44,387 nt of DNA. Source: Candidatus Poseidoniaceae archaeon. GTDB lineage: Archaea; Thermoplasmatota; Poseidoniia; Poseidoniales; Poseidoniaceae. How positions within the stretch are numbered: position 1 is the first letter of the stretch; each line of letters starts with the position of its first letter. This document shows, in pieces, positions 1 through 7,056 of this stretch. Made by a program: the position numbers and the translations under genes. The DNA lies in assembly GCA_938084675.1 (NCBI GenBank), contig CALKGM010000041.1, positions 1-44,387 on the forward strand, read 5' to 3'. Under the pieces are notes generated by a model. That model saw nothing but the letters and a program-made list of their open reading frames with translations, did no database searches and was not told the origin of the DNA.

Positions 1-828
1 GCCAAAATGGTCATTCGCTCCTGAGCACGAGCAGTCGACAATGGCAATTTTCCTTCGCCTACCCTCAGCATCAAATCGAGGAGCTGCCCGTCCGTACGTG
101 TCCATTTGTTTCGAAAACCATTGCATACCAACTCCCTCGCCCCCGAGCCAGAAGAGGATCAATACTGGCAATATGGCCGATTGCATCTGTTCGGGTATTG
201 ATAGAATAAGCAGCATTGAGCCCATCCCATAGATTCGGAACCGCCACAGGTCTGAAGTTTCTTGGTGAAGCATGCCCGTGATGCCGAGTACAACGATGGA
301 ACTCCACGCGATGAGAAAAATCAACAATATCCAGAGGGTCGATAGAAGGATGAGTAAGAGTTCCACAGCACTGTATTGAGCTTCTAGACCAACTGCCAAA
401 TGATTCGCATGACCCTTTGCATAGATCATGGGGAACACTTCCAACACCAATAACGATGCAAGAACGATTGTGAAGAGGACCGAACTCCATGTCCACCTGC
501 GCAGAGCATTGAACTCGGAGGGGAGCAATCCAGGTTTAGCAAATTGGTGCATCTGGTACAAAAGGAGCGGGAGGCAGGAAAAGATACCCAAGAGCAGCGA
601 TGCCATCCAACGAACAACGCTCCATTGAGCGGGTTCGTAGATGTTCAAGCATGCTTGTGAACACGGTTGTAAATGATTCATGAGTGTTGCAAGTGTCGAA
701 TCAATTGTTGTGTACCACATGAGTGACATCAAGCAGACGCTGATGAAAAGGATCGTCGTACGGAGTGTCAACTCGTCAAGATGGCTCTGAAGTGAGGCGT
801 CGGTGTCCGATTCAAGAAGAACCGACAT
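1..828 (-). CDS. tatC: Sec-independent protein translocase TatC (3' end cut by window start)
   Basis: This frame stays open from an ATG at 828 down to base 1, so the gene is truncated by the window edge and only 276 codons are visible. The N-terminus has the TatC hallmark SHLDELTLR just before the first membrane helix. It is followed by about six hydrophobic segments and the family's periplasmic-loop pattern around FAKPGLLPSE. The visible part already covers the usual 240-270 residue TatC core, and the end is a charged cytoplasmic-looking tail. TatC is the receptor/channel subunit that moves folded, twin-arginine-signal proteins across the membrane. It begins 11 nt after the upstream secreted-protein gene and shares its direction with the pnt genes, so they are probably co-transcribed. 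No TatA is visible here. Family call is confident; the exact C-terminus is unknown. Confidence 0.85.
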   Translation of the reverse strand, partial: MSVLLESDTDASLQSHLDELTLRTTILFISVCLMSLMWYTTIDSTLATLMNHLQPCSQACLNIYEPAQWSVVRWMASLLLGIFSCLPLLLYQMHQFAKPGLLPSEFNALRRWTWSSVLFTIVLASLLVLEVFPMIYAKGHANHLAVGLEAQYSAVELLLILLSTLWILLIFLIAWSSIVVLGITGMLHQETSDLWRFRIYGMGSMLLILSIPEQMQSAILPVLILFWLGGEGVGMQWFSKQMDTYGRAAPRFDAEGRRRKIAIVDCSCSGANDHFG

Positions 829-839
829 GGTTGAACATC

Positions 840-1796
840 TCACACGAGATCTGTATATTTCTGGGGCGCCCTTGCTTGAACAATCGTTCGATAGACGCCA
901 AAGATTGCCCAGAGTGTGAGCATACCCGTCACCAATGCGTATCCCCATGGTTGGCCATCGTCAACGAGGTATGCAAAGAGGACTGCTAGACCTGCTGCAA
1001 GTGCTCCTCGACGAAGACCTTGTGGTATAGCGAGACTTTTGTCCAAGTGAGGTGGGCCGCCTCCAAATTTACGCTCGTAAAATTCACCCTGAATGACTGC
1101 TGCTACGATGATGAGGGAGAGTGTGGCCCAATAGTAGAGATTTCCGTTGGTAAAGAAATCATCAGCGATGGCTTCTTGGCGTTCGGCTTCAAGCGCCTCG
1201 GGATCTTCTTCAGCAACAAAGAGTGCATCATAATCGCCAACGCTGATGGTTCTCATTGAGACATCTTCGTTGGTTGCTATTTCCGTTGCACCGGGTTCGC
1301 TAATGGTGAACGCTAGAATGTTCCATTTGTCACCTTCATCGAAGTTGCCATTGCCGTTAACAGCATTGCCGACAAGTTGGAAATTGACAGGTCCGACATC
1401 CTCTGCTGGTGCGGTCCATTGAATCACCCAGTCATTGCCAGGTTCACTTTGCGAGAGTGCTCCAGGTTCCTCTGACATGACTTGACTGCCCTCTCCCGCA
1501 GTGAACGTACCCGCTCCGTAATCGTAAATCACGAAGCCTCCTATTTCGTTAGAGGCGTGTTGAAGCGTGATGGTCATTTCATAGGTTTCGCTTAGATTGT
1601 ATGCTCGTGGGACATTGGAAATCGACACCACGACCTCAGTTGAAGGAGCGCCTCCTCCATGGCAGGTACAACCGGTATCAACGATGGCTTTTCCACCGTT
1701 ATCCCATGGTGGACCGTTTGGGTTTCCAAGTGCAGGAGCAACCAGCATCAAGGCAAACAAGAGAATGAGTGTGACGAATCGTGTGTTGCGTTGCAT
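840..1796 (-). CDS. Secreted, C-terminally membrane-anchored protein with CTCH motif (choice-of-anchor V / Reeler-like domain)
   Basis: I chose the ATG at 1796 because it follows a good GGTGA ribosome site by 4 nt and opens a clean signal peptide (MQRNTRFV then a hydrophobic run ending near APALGNP). A longer version starting at 1871 would overlap the pntB stop as ATGA but would bury the signal peptide. The mature protein (about 318 residues in all) opens with a glycine-rich DTGCTCHGGG segment, then a beta-rich domain to about residue 175. An acidic linker follows, then two or three hydrophobic helices near the C-terminus. The N-terminal part resembles choice-of-anchor V/Reeler-like domains, which often carry a CXXCH haem site; here the spacing is CXCH. 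It lies between pntB and tatC. The function is unknown; a role in extracytoplasmic redox is inference. Confidence 0.6.
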   Translation of the reverse strand: MQRNTRFVTLILLFALMLVAPALGNPNGPPWDNGGKAIVDTGCTCHGGGAPSTEVVVSISNVPRAYNLSETYEMTITLQHASNEIGGFVIYDYGAGTFTAGEGSQVMSEEPGALSQSEPGNDWVIQWTAPAEDVGPVNFQLVGNAVNGNGNFDEGDKWNILAFTISEPGATEIATNEDVSMRTISVGDYDALFVAEEDPEALEAERQEAIADDFFTNGNLYYWATLSLIIVAAVIQGEFYERKFGGGPPHLDKSLAIPQGLRRGALAAGLAVLFAYLVDDGQPWGYALVTGMLTLWAIFGVYRTIVQARAPQKYTDLV

Positions 1797-1867
1797 GTTC
1801 TCACCTAATGTTTGCACTTGGCCTCTCTCTTTGAATGTTGCTTCATCACCGTGGTCAGAAACACCGT

Positions 1868-3316
1868 TCATATTTCCTTGATGGCATTGTTCAGACCGGT
1901 CATCATTGCTTTACCATCTCCGAACAGCATCATTGTTTTGTCCATGTAAAAGAGGTCGTTGTCAACACCTGCGTAACCAACAGAAAGTGAACGCTTGATG
2001 ATCACGACGGTTCGTGCAGCGTCCGCGTCGATAATGGGCATTCCAGCGAGCGGCCCTTCTCCACTACGTGCGGCAGGATTGGTCGTATCGTTAGCACCAA
2101 TAATGACGGCTACATCACAATCGGGGAATTCAGGATTGATTTCATCCATTTCAATGAGTTGCTCATAGGGCACATTTGCTTCTGCTAGAAGGACGTTCAT
2201 GTGTCCGGGCATGCGGCCTGCAACTGGGTGGATGGCGTATTTGACTTCAGTACCAAACTTCTCAGCGATGAGGTCTGCGAATTCTTTCACTTGGTGTTGG
2301 CATTGTGATACCGCCATTCCGTAACCAGGTACGATGATGACTTTTTGAGCACCATCAACCATCATTGCTACTTCATCGGCATCTGAACCAACCTTTGTTC
2401 GGGTCAACTCAGCTTTTTCTCCACTACCGCCAAAGGACTTGAAGAGAACATCTGGCAAGGTTCGATTCATCGCTTTGCACATGATGAAGGTCAGAATCAA
2501 CCCCGAGGCGCCTACGAGAGACCCGGCTACGATAAGAACAGAGTTTCCTACAATGAACCCGGTAAAGGCAGCAGCAATTCCAGAAAGTGAGTTGAGTAAT
2601 GACACAACAACAGGCATATCAGCACCACCGATTGGAAGGACGAGTACGATTCCAAGAATACAGGCTATGGCGACAATGGCCCAAAGGTAGTCTGTATTTC
2701 GCGGGTCATCAATACTGAGGTAAATGAGCACAAAGACAGCGATCACTAACAAGACCTTCACTGGATTGAGCCATGCTGGACCCCATGTTGGCGTATTCAA
2801 CCATTTCCTTCGACCCCGATCGTCTTTCTTTGAGAATGGGATGTATATCCCACCTTTTAGTTTGAACATTGCGAGCAAGGAACCGGTGAGTGTCATCCAA
2901 CCAACAAGAGCTGAAAGGCCAGCAGCGATCATAATGACTTGAATCTCAAGACCACTGGGTACGGTTAGCGTACTGTCTTCAATATACTTCCATGATTCTG
3001 ACAAGGCTACCAATGCTGAAGCTGCTCCGCCAAATCCATTGAACAGTGCAACGAGTTCCGGCATTCCCGTCATCTCAACACGAATGGCCATGATGATGCC
3101 GATAACGGAACCAACGACAAGACCGGCAATGATGAGCGTCCATTTTGCATCTCCGGCGGCTTCCATCTTGATGACGGTTGTAAGCACTGCAACGAGCATA
3201 CCCAGGGCACCGTATTGGTTACCTCGAGGAGCCGTCCTTGGGTGTCCGAGTTTCTTTAATCCGAAGATGAAGAGGGCAGCAGACAGAAGATAGCCAATAG
3301 GAATCCATTCTTCCAT
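1868..3316 (-). CDS. pntB: NAD(P) transhydrogenase subunit beta (PntB)
   Basis: PntB, 482 residues, is the family's full length. Together with the alpha subunits it couples hydride transfer between NADH and NADP+ to proton re-entry across the membrane, making NADPH. The first ~270 residues are a string of hydrophobic helices (the dII membrane part). The last ~180 residues form the NADP-binding dIII domain, with the family motifs VPGYGMAVSQCQHQVKE and AGVDNDLFYMDKT. The ATG at 3316 follows a GGAGG site by about 8 nt. It lies directly after pntA2 (1-nt gap), so the three pnt genes form one operon. The stop overlaps an in-frame ATG of the downstream reading frame. The identification is secure. 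Confidence 0.95.
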   Translation of the reverse strand: MEEWIPIGYLLSAALFIFGLKKLGHPRTAPRGNQYGALGMLVAVLTTVIKMEAAGDAKWTLIIAGLVVGSVIGIIMAIRVEMTGMPELVALFNGFGGAASALVALSESWKYIEDSTLTVPSGLEIQVIMIAAGLSALVGWMTLTGSLLAMFKLKGGIYIPFSKKDDRGRRKWLNTPTWGPAWLNPVKVLLVIAVFVLIYLSIDDPRNTDYLWAIVAIACILGIVLVLPIGGADMPVVVSLLNSLSGIAAAFTGFIVGNSVLIVAGSLVGASGLILTFIMCKAMNRTLPDVLFKSFGGSGEKAELTRTKVGSDADEVAMMVDGAQKVIIVPGYGMAVSQCQHQVKEFADLIAEKFGTEVKYAIHPVAGRMPGHMNVLLAEANVPYEQLIEMDEINPEFPDCDVAVIIGANDTTNPAARSGEGPLAGMPIIDADAARTVVIIKRSLSVGYAGVDNDLFYMDKTMMLFGDGKAMMTGLNNAIKEI

Positions 3317-3317
3317 T

Positions 3318-3629
3318 TCAAGCCCTCCTTTTCTTTCCGGCGATCATATTGAGCATCCTATTGGTCACGGCAAATCCACCAACAACGTTGATCATTGCGA
3401 GAACAATGGCTACGAAGGCTAGGAGTCCTGAAACACGAGTATCACCTTGCTCAAAGGCTACATTGGCGGCAAATAATGCTCCAACTACACTGATACCTGA
3501 AATTGCATTCGCACCACTCATCAAAGGTGTGTGGAGGGTTGCAGGAACTTTTGTAATCAATTCAAATCCAAGGAAGATAGCGAGTAAAAAGAGCGTAAGG
3601 TCTGCAATAAGTGTAGCTTCTGTAATCAT
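3318..3629 (-). CDS. pntAB: NAD(P) transhydrogenase alpha subunit, membrane part (PntA2/PntAB)
   Basis: A 103-residue protein with three hydrophobic helices and the family segment PLMSGANAISGISVVGA. It corresponds to the C-terminal membrane part of E. coli PntA encoded as a separate gene, as in many bacteria with split alpha subunits. It forms part of the proton channel with PntB. Its ATG overlaps the stop of pntA1 in an ATGA arrangement at 3626-3629, which suggests translational coupling. The C-terminus is basic (GKKRRA), as expected for a cytoplasmic end. Confidence 0.93.
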   Translation of the reverse strand: MITEATLIADLTLFLLAIFLGFELITKVPATLHTPLMSGANAISGISVVGALFAANVAFEQGDTRVSGLLAFVAIVLAMINVVGGFAVTNRMLNMIAGKKRRA

Positions 3630-4789
3630 TCAACCACCCCGGCTAAGCGAGTTTGTTTTGGATGGATTATCCCATCCTTGCAGATGAGCACGCCACCCAT
3701 GCCGCCGACATAGAAATCCGAGCCTTCGGGGGCTCCAACCAAGATGTCGTCTTCTTCAGAGATCACAACATGGTTCTCGTTCACCAAGGATGTAAAGAAG
3801 GTTGTCAAGTTGTTTGAGTACAGCATACTTGCAGTATTTGCAAGGGTTCCCGGTAGGTTCGATGTTCCAACGATGATGACGCCGTTGTCTGTGGTTGTGA
3901 CTTCACCCTGAACTGTACTTTCACAATTTCCACCCACATCAGCGTTCATGTCTACAACTACTGCTCCTGACTTGAATGTAGAGACAGCACTTGAGGGCAC
4001 GGTGATGGGTGCAGGTCGTCCAAAGATGCGTGCTGTTGTAACGATAATATCTGCATCCGAGGCAACGCCACAGACGGTATCGTTGACCTTCTGGATAAAT
4101 TCAGGAGTCAAAGGTTTAGCATATCCGGATTCGTCTTCAAAATCGTCCATCCCATCAACCTCAATGAATCGCCCACCCACGGATTCAATTTGTTCGGCAG
4201 CTGATTTGCGAACGTCGGATGCATACACAACAGCCCCTAGGCGCTTAGCGGTAGCAATGGCTTGCAGTCCGGCAACCCCACTGCCCATTATGACCACTTT
4301 GGCTGGGCGAATGGTTCCGGCGGATGTAGTCATCATGGGAATTCCGCGAGGTACATGTGCGGCTCCTAAAAGAACAGCTTTGTAACCGGCTAAATTGTCT
4401 TGGCTCGAATTAACATCCATTGATTGAGCCCTAGAAAGACGCCGGGGAATCATATCCATGGATAGAAGAGTGATTTTGGAATCCATGCATGCTTTGACGT
4501 ATTCTGGATTACGGAATGGGTCCGATACACAAGCGAGATTGGTTCCTTCACGAATGCCGTCAACGCCCGGGAATCGAATACAGACAAGATTTTCACAAGC
4601 CAGTACAACTTCACGATTTGAGATTGTTGCCCCGGCTGCTTCATAATCGGCGTCGCTATAATTTGCTGACATTCCGGCGCCTTTTTCAATAAAAACTTCG
4701 AAACCGGCCTTTGTCAGTTTCTTCATACTGGTAGGGACAATCCCGACTCGAGTTTCGCCTTCAGGTTCTTTGGGGACGCCAAGTTTCAT
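3626..4789 (-). CDS. pntAA: NAD(P) transhydrogenase alpha subunit, NAD-binding part (PntA1/PntAA)
   Basis: A 387-residue soluble NAD(H)-binding dI subunit. It starts with the alanine dehydrogenase/PNT N-terminal domain (MKLGVPKEPEGETRVGIVP) and has the diagnostic loop RAQSMDVNSSQDNLAGYKAV near residue 120. The Rossmann motif VVIMGSGVAGLQAIATAK follows near residue 165. It binds NADH and passes hydride to the dIII domain of PntB. It is the first gene of the pntA1-A2-B operon. Upstream, at 4807-4831, sits a palindrome that could be an operator overlapping the promoter. Alanine dehydrogenase is the main alternative, but the neighbouring pntA2 and pntB rule for transhydrogenase. Confidence 0.95.
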   Translation of the reverse strand: MKLGVPKEPEGETRVGIVPTSMKKLTKAGFEVFIEKGAGMSANYSDADYEAAGATISNREVVLACENLVCIRFPGVDGIREGTNLACVSDPFRNPEYVKACMDSKITLLSMDMIPRRLSRAQSMDVNSSQDNLAGYKAVLLGAAHVPRGIPMMTTSAGTIRPAKVVIMGSGVAGLQAIATAKRLGAVVYASDVRKSAAEQIESVGGRFIEVDGMDDFEDESGYAKPLTPEFIQKVNDTVCGVASDADIIVTTARIFGRPAPITVPSSAVSTFKSGAVVVDMNADVGGNCESTVQGEVTTTDNGVIIVGTSNLPGTLANTASMLYSNNLTTFFTSLVNENHVVISEEDDILVGAPEGSDFYVGGMGGVLICKDGIIHPKQTRLAGVVE

Positions 4790-4806
4790 GCCTATGCCTC
4801 ACGGAT

Positions 4807-4831
4807 ATCACCCACCGTATTGGTGAGTGAT
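4807..4831. promoter_or_regulatory. Inverted repeat upstream of pntA1
   Basis: Two 10-nt arms, ATCACCCACC at 4807-4816 and GGTGAGTGAT at 4822-4831, are complementary at 9 of 10 positions with a 5-nt spacer. The element lies 18-42 nt before the pntA1 start, where an archaeal promoter or operator would be expected. It could bind a dimeric regulator or form an RNA hairpin in the leader. No regulator is identified. Confidence 0.4.
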
Positions 4832-5004
4832 GACTTTCCCACTGAAAGGGGGTTTTTAGAGAAGTCGCTCCGAACCCATGAAGTGGTGACTGAGATAATT
4901 ATGCGAATTACTCGCAGTGTGTCGTTTTGATGAAGGCCTTCCAATTGCCGCCACCATTGTCCTTATGGACTGAAAACTGTTGGTTCTCAACAAGCGGTGA
5001 AACC

Positions 5005-5943
5005 ATGGTAGCAGGTCGTAGAAAAATTGCAGTAATTGGAGCAGGAAACGTTGGAGCAACATGTGCATTCGTACTTGCTCAAATGAAAGTTGCTGACATC
5101 GTTCTCTTGGACATTTACGAAGGATTTGCAAAAGGAAAAGCGTTGGACATGTCTCAAAACGCAAATGTTCTGAATTATGATGGCCGCATCACAGGGACGG
5201 CGGATTACAACGATATTTCAGGCGCTGATGTTGTCGTCGTTACATCTGGATTCCCTCGGCAACCAGGTATGACCCGAGAAGACCTCATTGGCAAGAATGC
5301 AGACATCGTCTCCCAAGTTGGTGAAGGCATCAAAAATCATGCCCCTGATAGTGTTGTCATCGTTGTAACAAACCCTCTTGACTTGATGACTTATCACATG
5401 CAAAAAGTCACTGGATTCCCTTCAGAGCGTGTCATTGGGCAAGCCGGTGTCCTCGACAGTGCTAGAATGGCACATTTTATCGCTTTAGAACTGGGATGTG
5501 CTGAGGAAGATGTTTCTCCAATGGTCCTTGGAGGACATGGAGATACTATGGTCCCACTACCTCGATACACGACCGTTGGAGGAATACCTATCACGCAATT
5601 AATGTCTGAAGATCGTATTGAAGCAATCAGCAAGCGAACCGCTGGCGGTGGCGGAGAAATCGTCAAGCTCCTTGAACGTGGTTCTGCTTTCTATGCACCT
5701 GGTTCAGCCGCTGCGGTGATGGCAGAGTCCGTTCTTAACGACCGGAAGAGATTGATTCCTGCTTCATGTCTGATGACTGGAGAATACGGCCTAGAAAATG
5801 TCTACATCGGCGTCCCATGTATTATTGGAGCTACGGGTGTAGAACGAATCTTTGAACTTGAGTTAACAGATGAAGAAATGTCATCGTTGCAAGGTTCGGG
5901 TAATTTTTACAAGGGCCAACTGAAAGATATTCTTGGCTACTGA
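5005..5943 (+). CDS. mdh: Malate dehydrogenase (LDH-like family)
   Basis: I start at ATG 5005 because GGTGA lies 4 nt upstream, giving 312 residues. The protein has the Rossmann motif VIGAGNVGAT near residue 10 and an Asp in LLDIYEG that favours NAD. The substrate-binding loop is RQPGMTREDL, VTNPLD follows in mid-sequence, and the catalytic GGHGDTMVPL contains the active His. Together these match the LDH-like malate dehydrogenases of archaea and many bacteria. It interconverts malate and oxaloacetate in the TCA cycle. A 215-nt non-coding stretch separates it from divergent pntA1. Its 3' end overlaps the convergent YgfZ-like gene by 7 nt. Confidence 0.93.
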   Translation: MVAGRRKIAVIGAGNVGATCAFVLAQMKVADIVLLDIYEGFAKGKALDMSQNANVLNYDGRITGTADYNDISGADVVVVTSGFPRQPGMTREDLIGKNADIVSQVGEGIKNHAPDSVVIVVTNPLDLMTYHMQKVTGFPSERVIGQAGVLDSARMAHFIALELGCAEEDVSPMVLGGHGDTMVPLPRYTTVGGIPITQLMSEDRIEAISKRTAGGGGEIVKLLERGSAFYAPGSAAAVMAESVLNDRKRLIPASCLMTGEYGLENVYIGVPCIIGATGVERIFELELTDEEMSSLQGSGNFYKGQLKDILGY

Positions 5944-6590
5944 ACACGCTCAATGCATAGGCTGTGAGTTTTTCCGACGGTCGTTGGGTTTTCAACAGGG
6001 TTGAGTTTTCTTACCATTACCTTGCCCGTTTTCCCTCTGCTACGCATGCGAGTTAGGATTTCTTGTCCAATATAACATCCTTTATTGGGATGCACCAAGT
6101 GTTCTAATCCACACGAAAAGGGATGTACATTCGGTGTAATTTCATTGCCGTGGAATGGAATTTCGTTCATCACTCGATGTTCATCCCATTGTTGCTGACT
6201 CCATGACGGTTGATGGTTGTGGGTTTTTGCTAAAACCATCATCCAACCCAGATTACTTTGGTGAGTTGTTGCCCCATCTGGAATGGATTCGGGTTCAATA
6301 CCAACGAATACATCGTTGAGATGAGATATATCGGTAATAGAAATATTTCTCCCGAGTATTCGACCCATAAGATGCTGAATAAGTTGGTCTTTATGACCCT
6401 CGTATCCGACCAACACGACCCGTTCACCGACAAGAAGTACGTCGCATACGTCTATGATTTTTGCATTCCCGTTTGTAAATGGGGCCGTGCATGAGCCATT
6501 GACGAGGTTTGTTGATAACCCATCAAGAAAGGAGAGAATGCCGTCTCCGGACAAAAGTAAAACAGATGAATCAAACCGGAAAAGGCTCAT
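5937..6590 (-). CDS. YgfZ/GcvT-like folate-binding Fe-S protein maintenance factor
   Basis: A 217-residue protein with the YgfZ signature KGCYIGQE near residue 170. The preceding FSCGLEHLVHP segment and folate-binding GcvT-like layout support the call. YgfZ/IBA57-type proteins help assemble or repair Fe-S clusters and need a folate. I start at ATG 6590, with GAGGT 6 nt upstream; the longer TTG start at 6593 is less likely. It is only a few nt after the HesB/IscA-like gene in the same direction, and this pairing supports an Fe-S role. It is shorter than E. coli YgfZ (about 326 residues), so the C-terminal domain is reduced. Confidence 0.8.
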   Translation of the reverse strand: MSLFRFDSSVLLLSGDGILSFLDGLSTNLVNGSCTAPFTNGNAKIIDVCDVLLVGERVVLVGYEGHKDQLIQHLMGRILGRNISITDISHLNDVFVGIEPESIPDGATTHQSNLGWMMVLAKTHNHQPSWSQQQWDEHRVMNEIPFHGNEITPNVHPFSCGLEHLVHPNKGCYIGQEILTRMRSRGKTGKVMVRKLNPVENPTTVGKTHSLCIERVQ

Positions 6591-6599
6591 CAATTAACC

Positions 6600-7025
6600 T
6601 CAGGAGAAGGATTCGCCACAGCCACAAGATGATTCCGCATTTGGATTGTTGATTTTGAATCCTCCACCCATAAGGCGGTCAACATAATCAATTTCAATGC
6701 CGTCAAGGAGATGGCTTGAAGCAGACGGTACGAGTACTCTGAACCCACCAATTTCTAACTCTTGAACGGACTGTTCCGTGGATTCAACGATTTGGAGGTC
6801 GTACATGTATCCGGAGCATCCACCGCTGAGCACTCCGACGAGAAGTGCATGACTGCGATCATCTCCAAACGCATCTTCTAGCATTGCAATGGCTTTTTCG
6901 GTCATGGTTAGGTTCACATCAACCTCTTCAGGTTTAACCATCATAACGGGTGATGCTGAATCGCAGGTTCCGCAGTCCATGATAAGCCCAAGCAGTGGAC
7001 GTTTTTGAAGTTGACCTAAGGTCAT
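6600..7025 (-). CDS. HesB/IscA/ErpA-family Fe-S cluster carrier
   Basis: A protein of up to 141 residues with the three conserved cysteines of A-type Fe-S carriers: GGCSGYMYDL in the middle and SSCGCGESFS at the C-terminus. A-type carriers accept an Fe-S cluster from a scaffold and hand it to target enzymes. About 30 residues precede the usual core, including a CGTC pair. The true start may be the internal ATG at 6980 instead of 7025; neither has a strong ribosome site. It lies between the TPR-protein gene and the YgfZ-like gene, all on the minus strand. Confidence 0.85.
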   Translation of the reverse strand: MTLGQLQKRPLLGLIMDCGTCDSASPVMMVKPEEVDVNLTMTEKAIAMLEDAFGDDRSHALLVGVLSGGCSGYMYDLQIVESTEQSVQELEIGGFRVLVPSASSHLLDGIEIDYVDRLMGGGFKINNPNAESSCGCGESFS

Positions 7026-7056
7026 GAGTCAATAGACCCAAGTTTGTCGGAGGTTG

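Noticed and set aside
71-496. 141-codon minus-strand ORF near the window start
   Set aside because: It is a shadow of the partial tatC, which is open in another frame across the whole region.
4834-4857. CTTTC-CCACT-GAAAG followed by a T-run as a terminator
   Set aside because: The stem is only 5 bp and it lies between divergent promoters, not after a gene.
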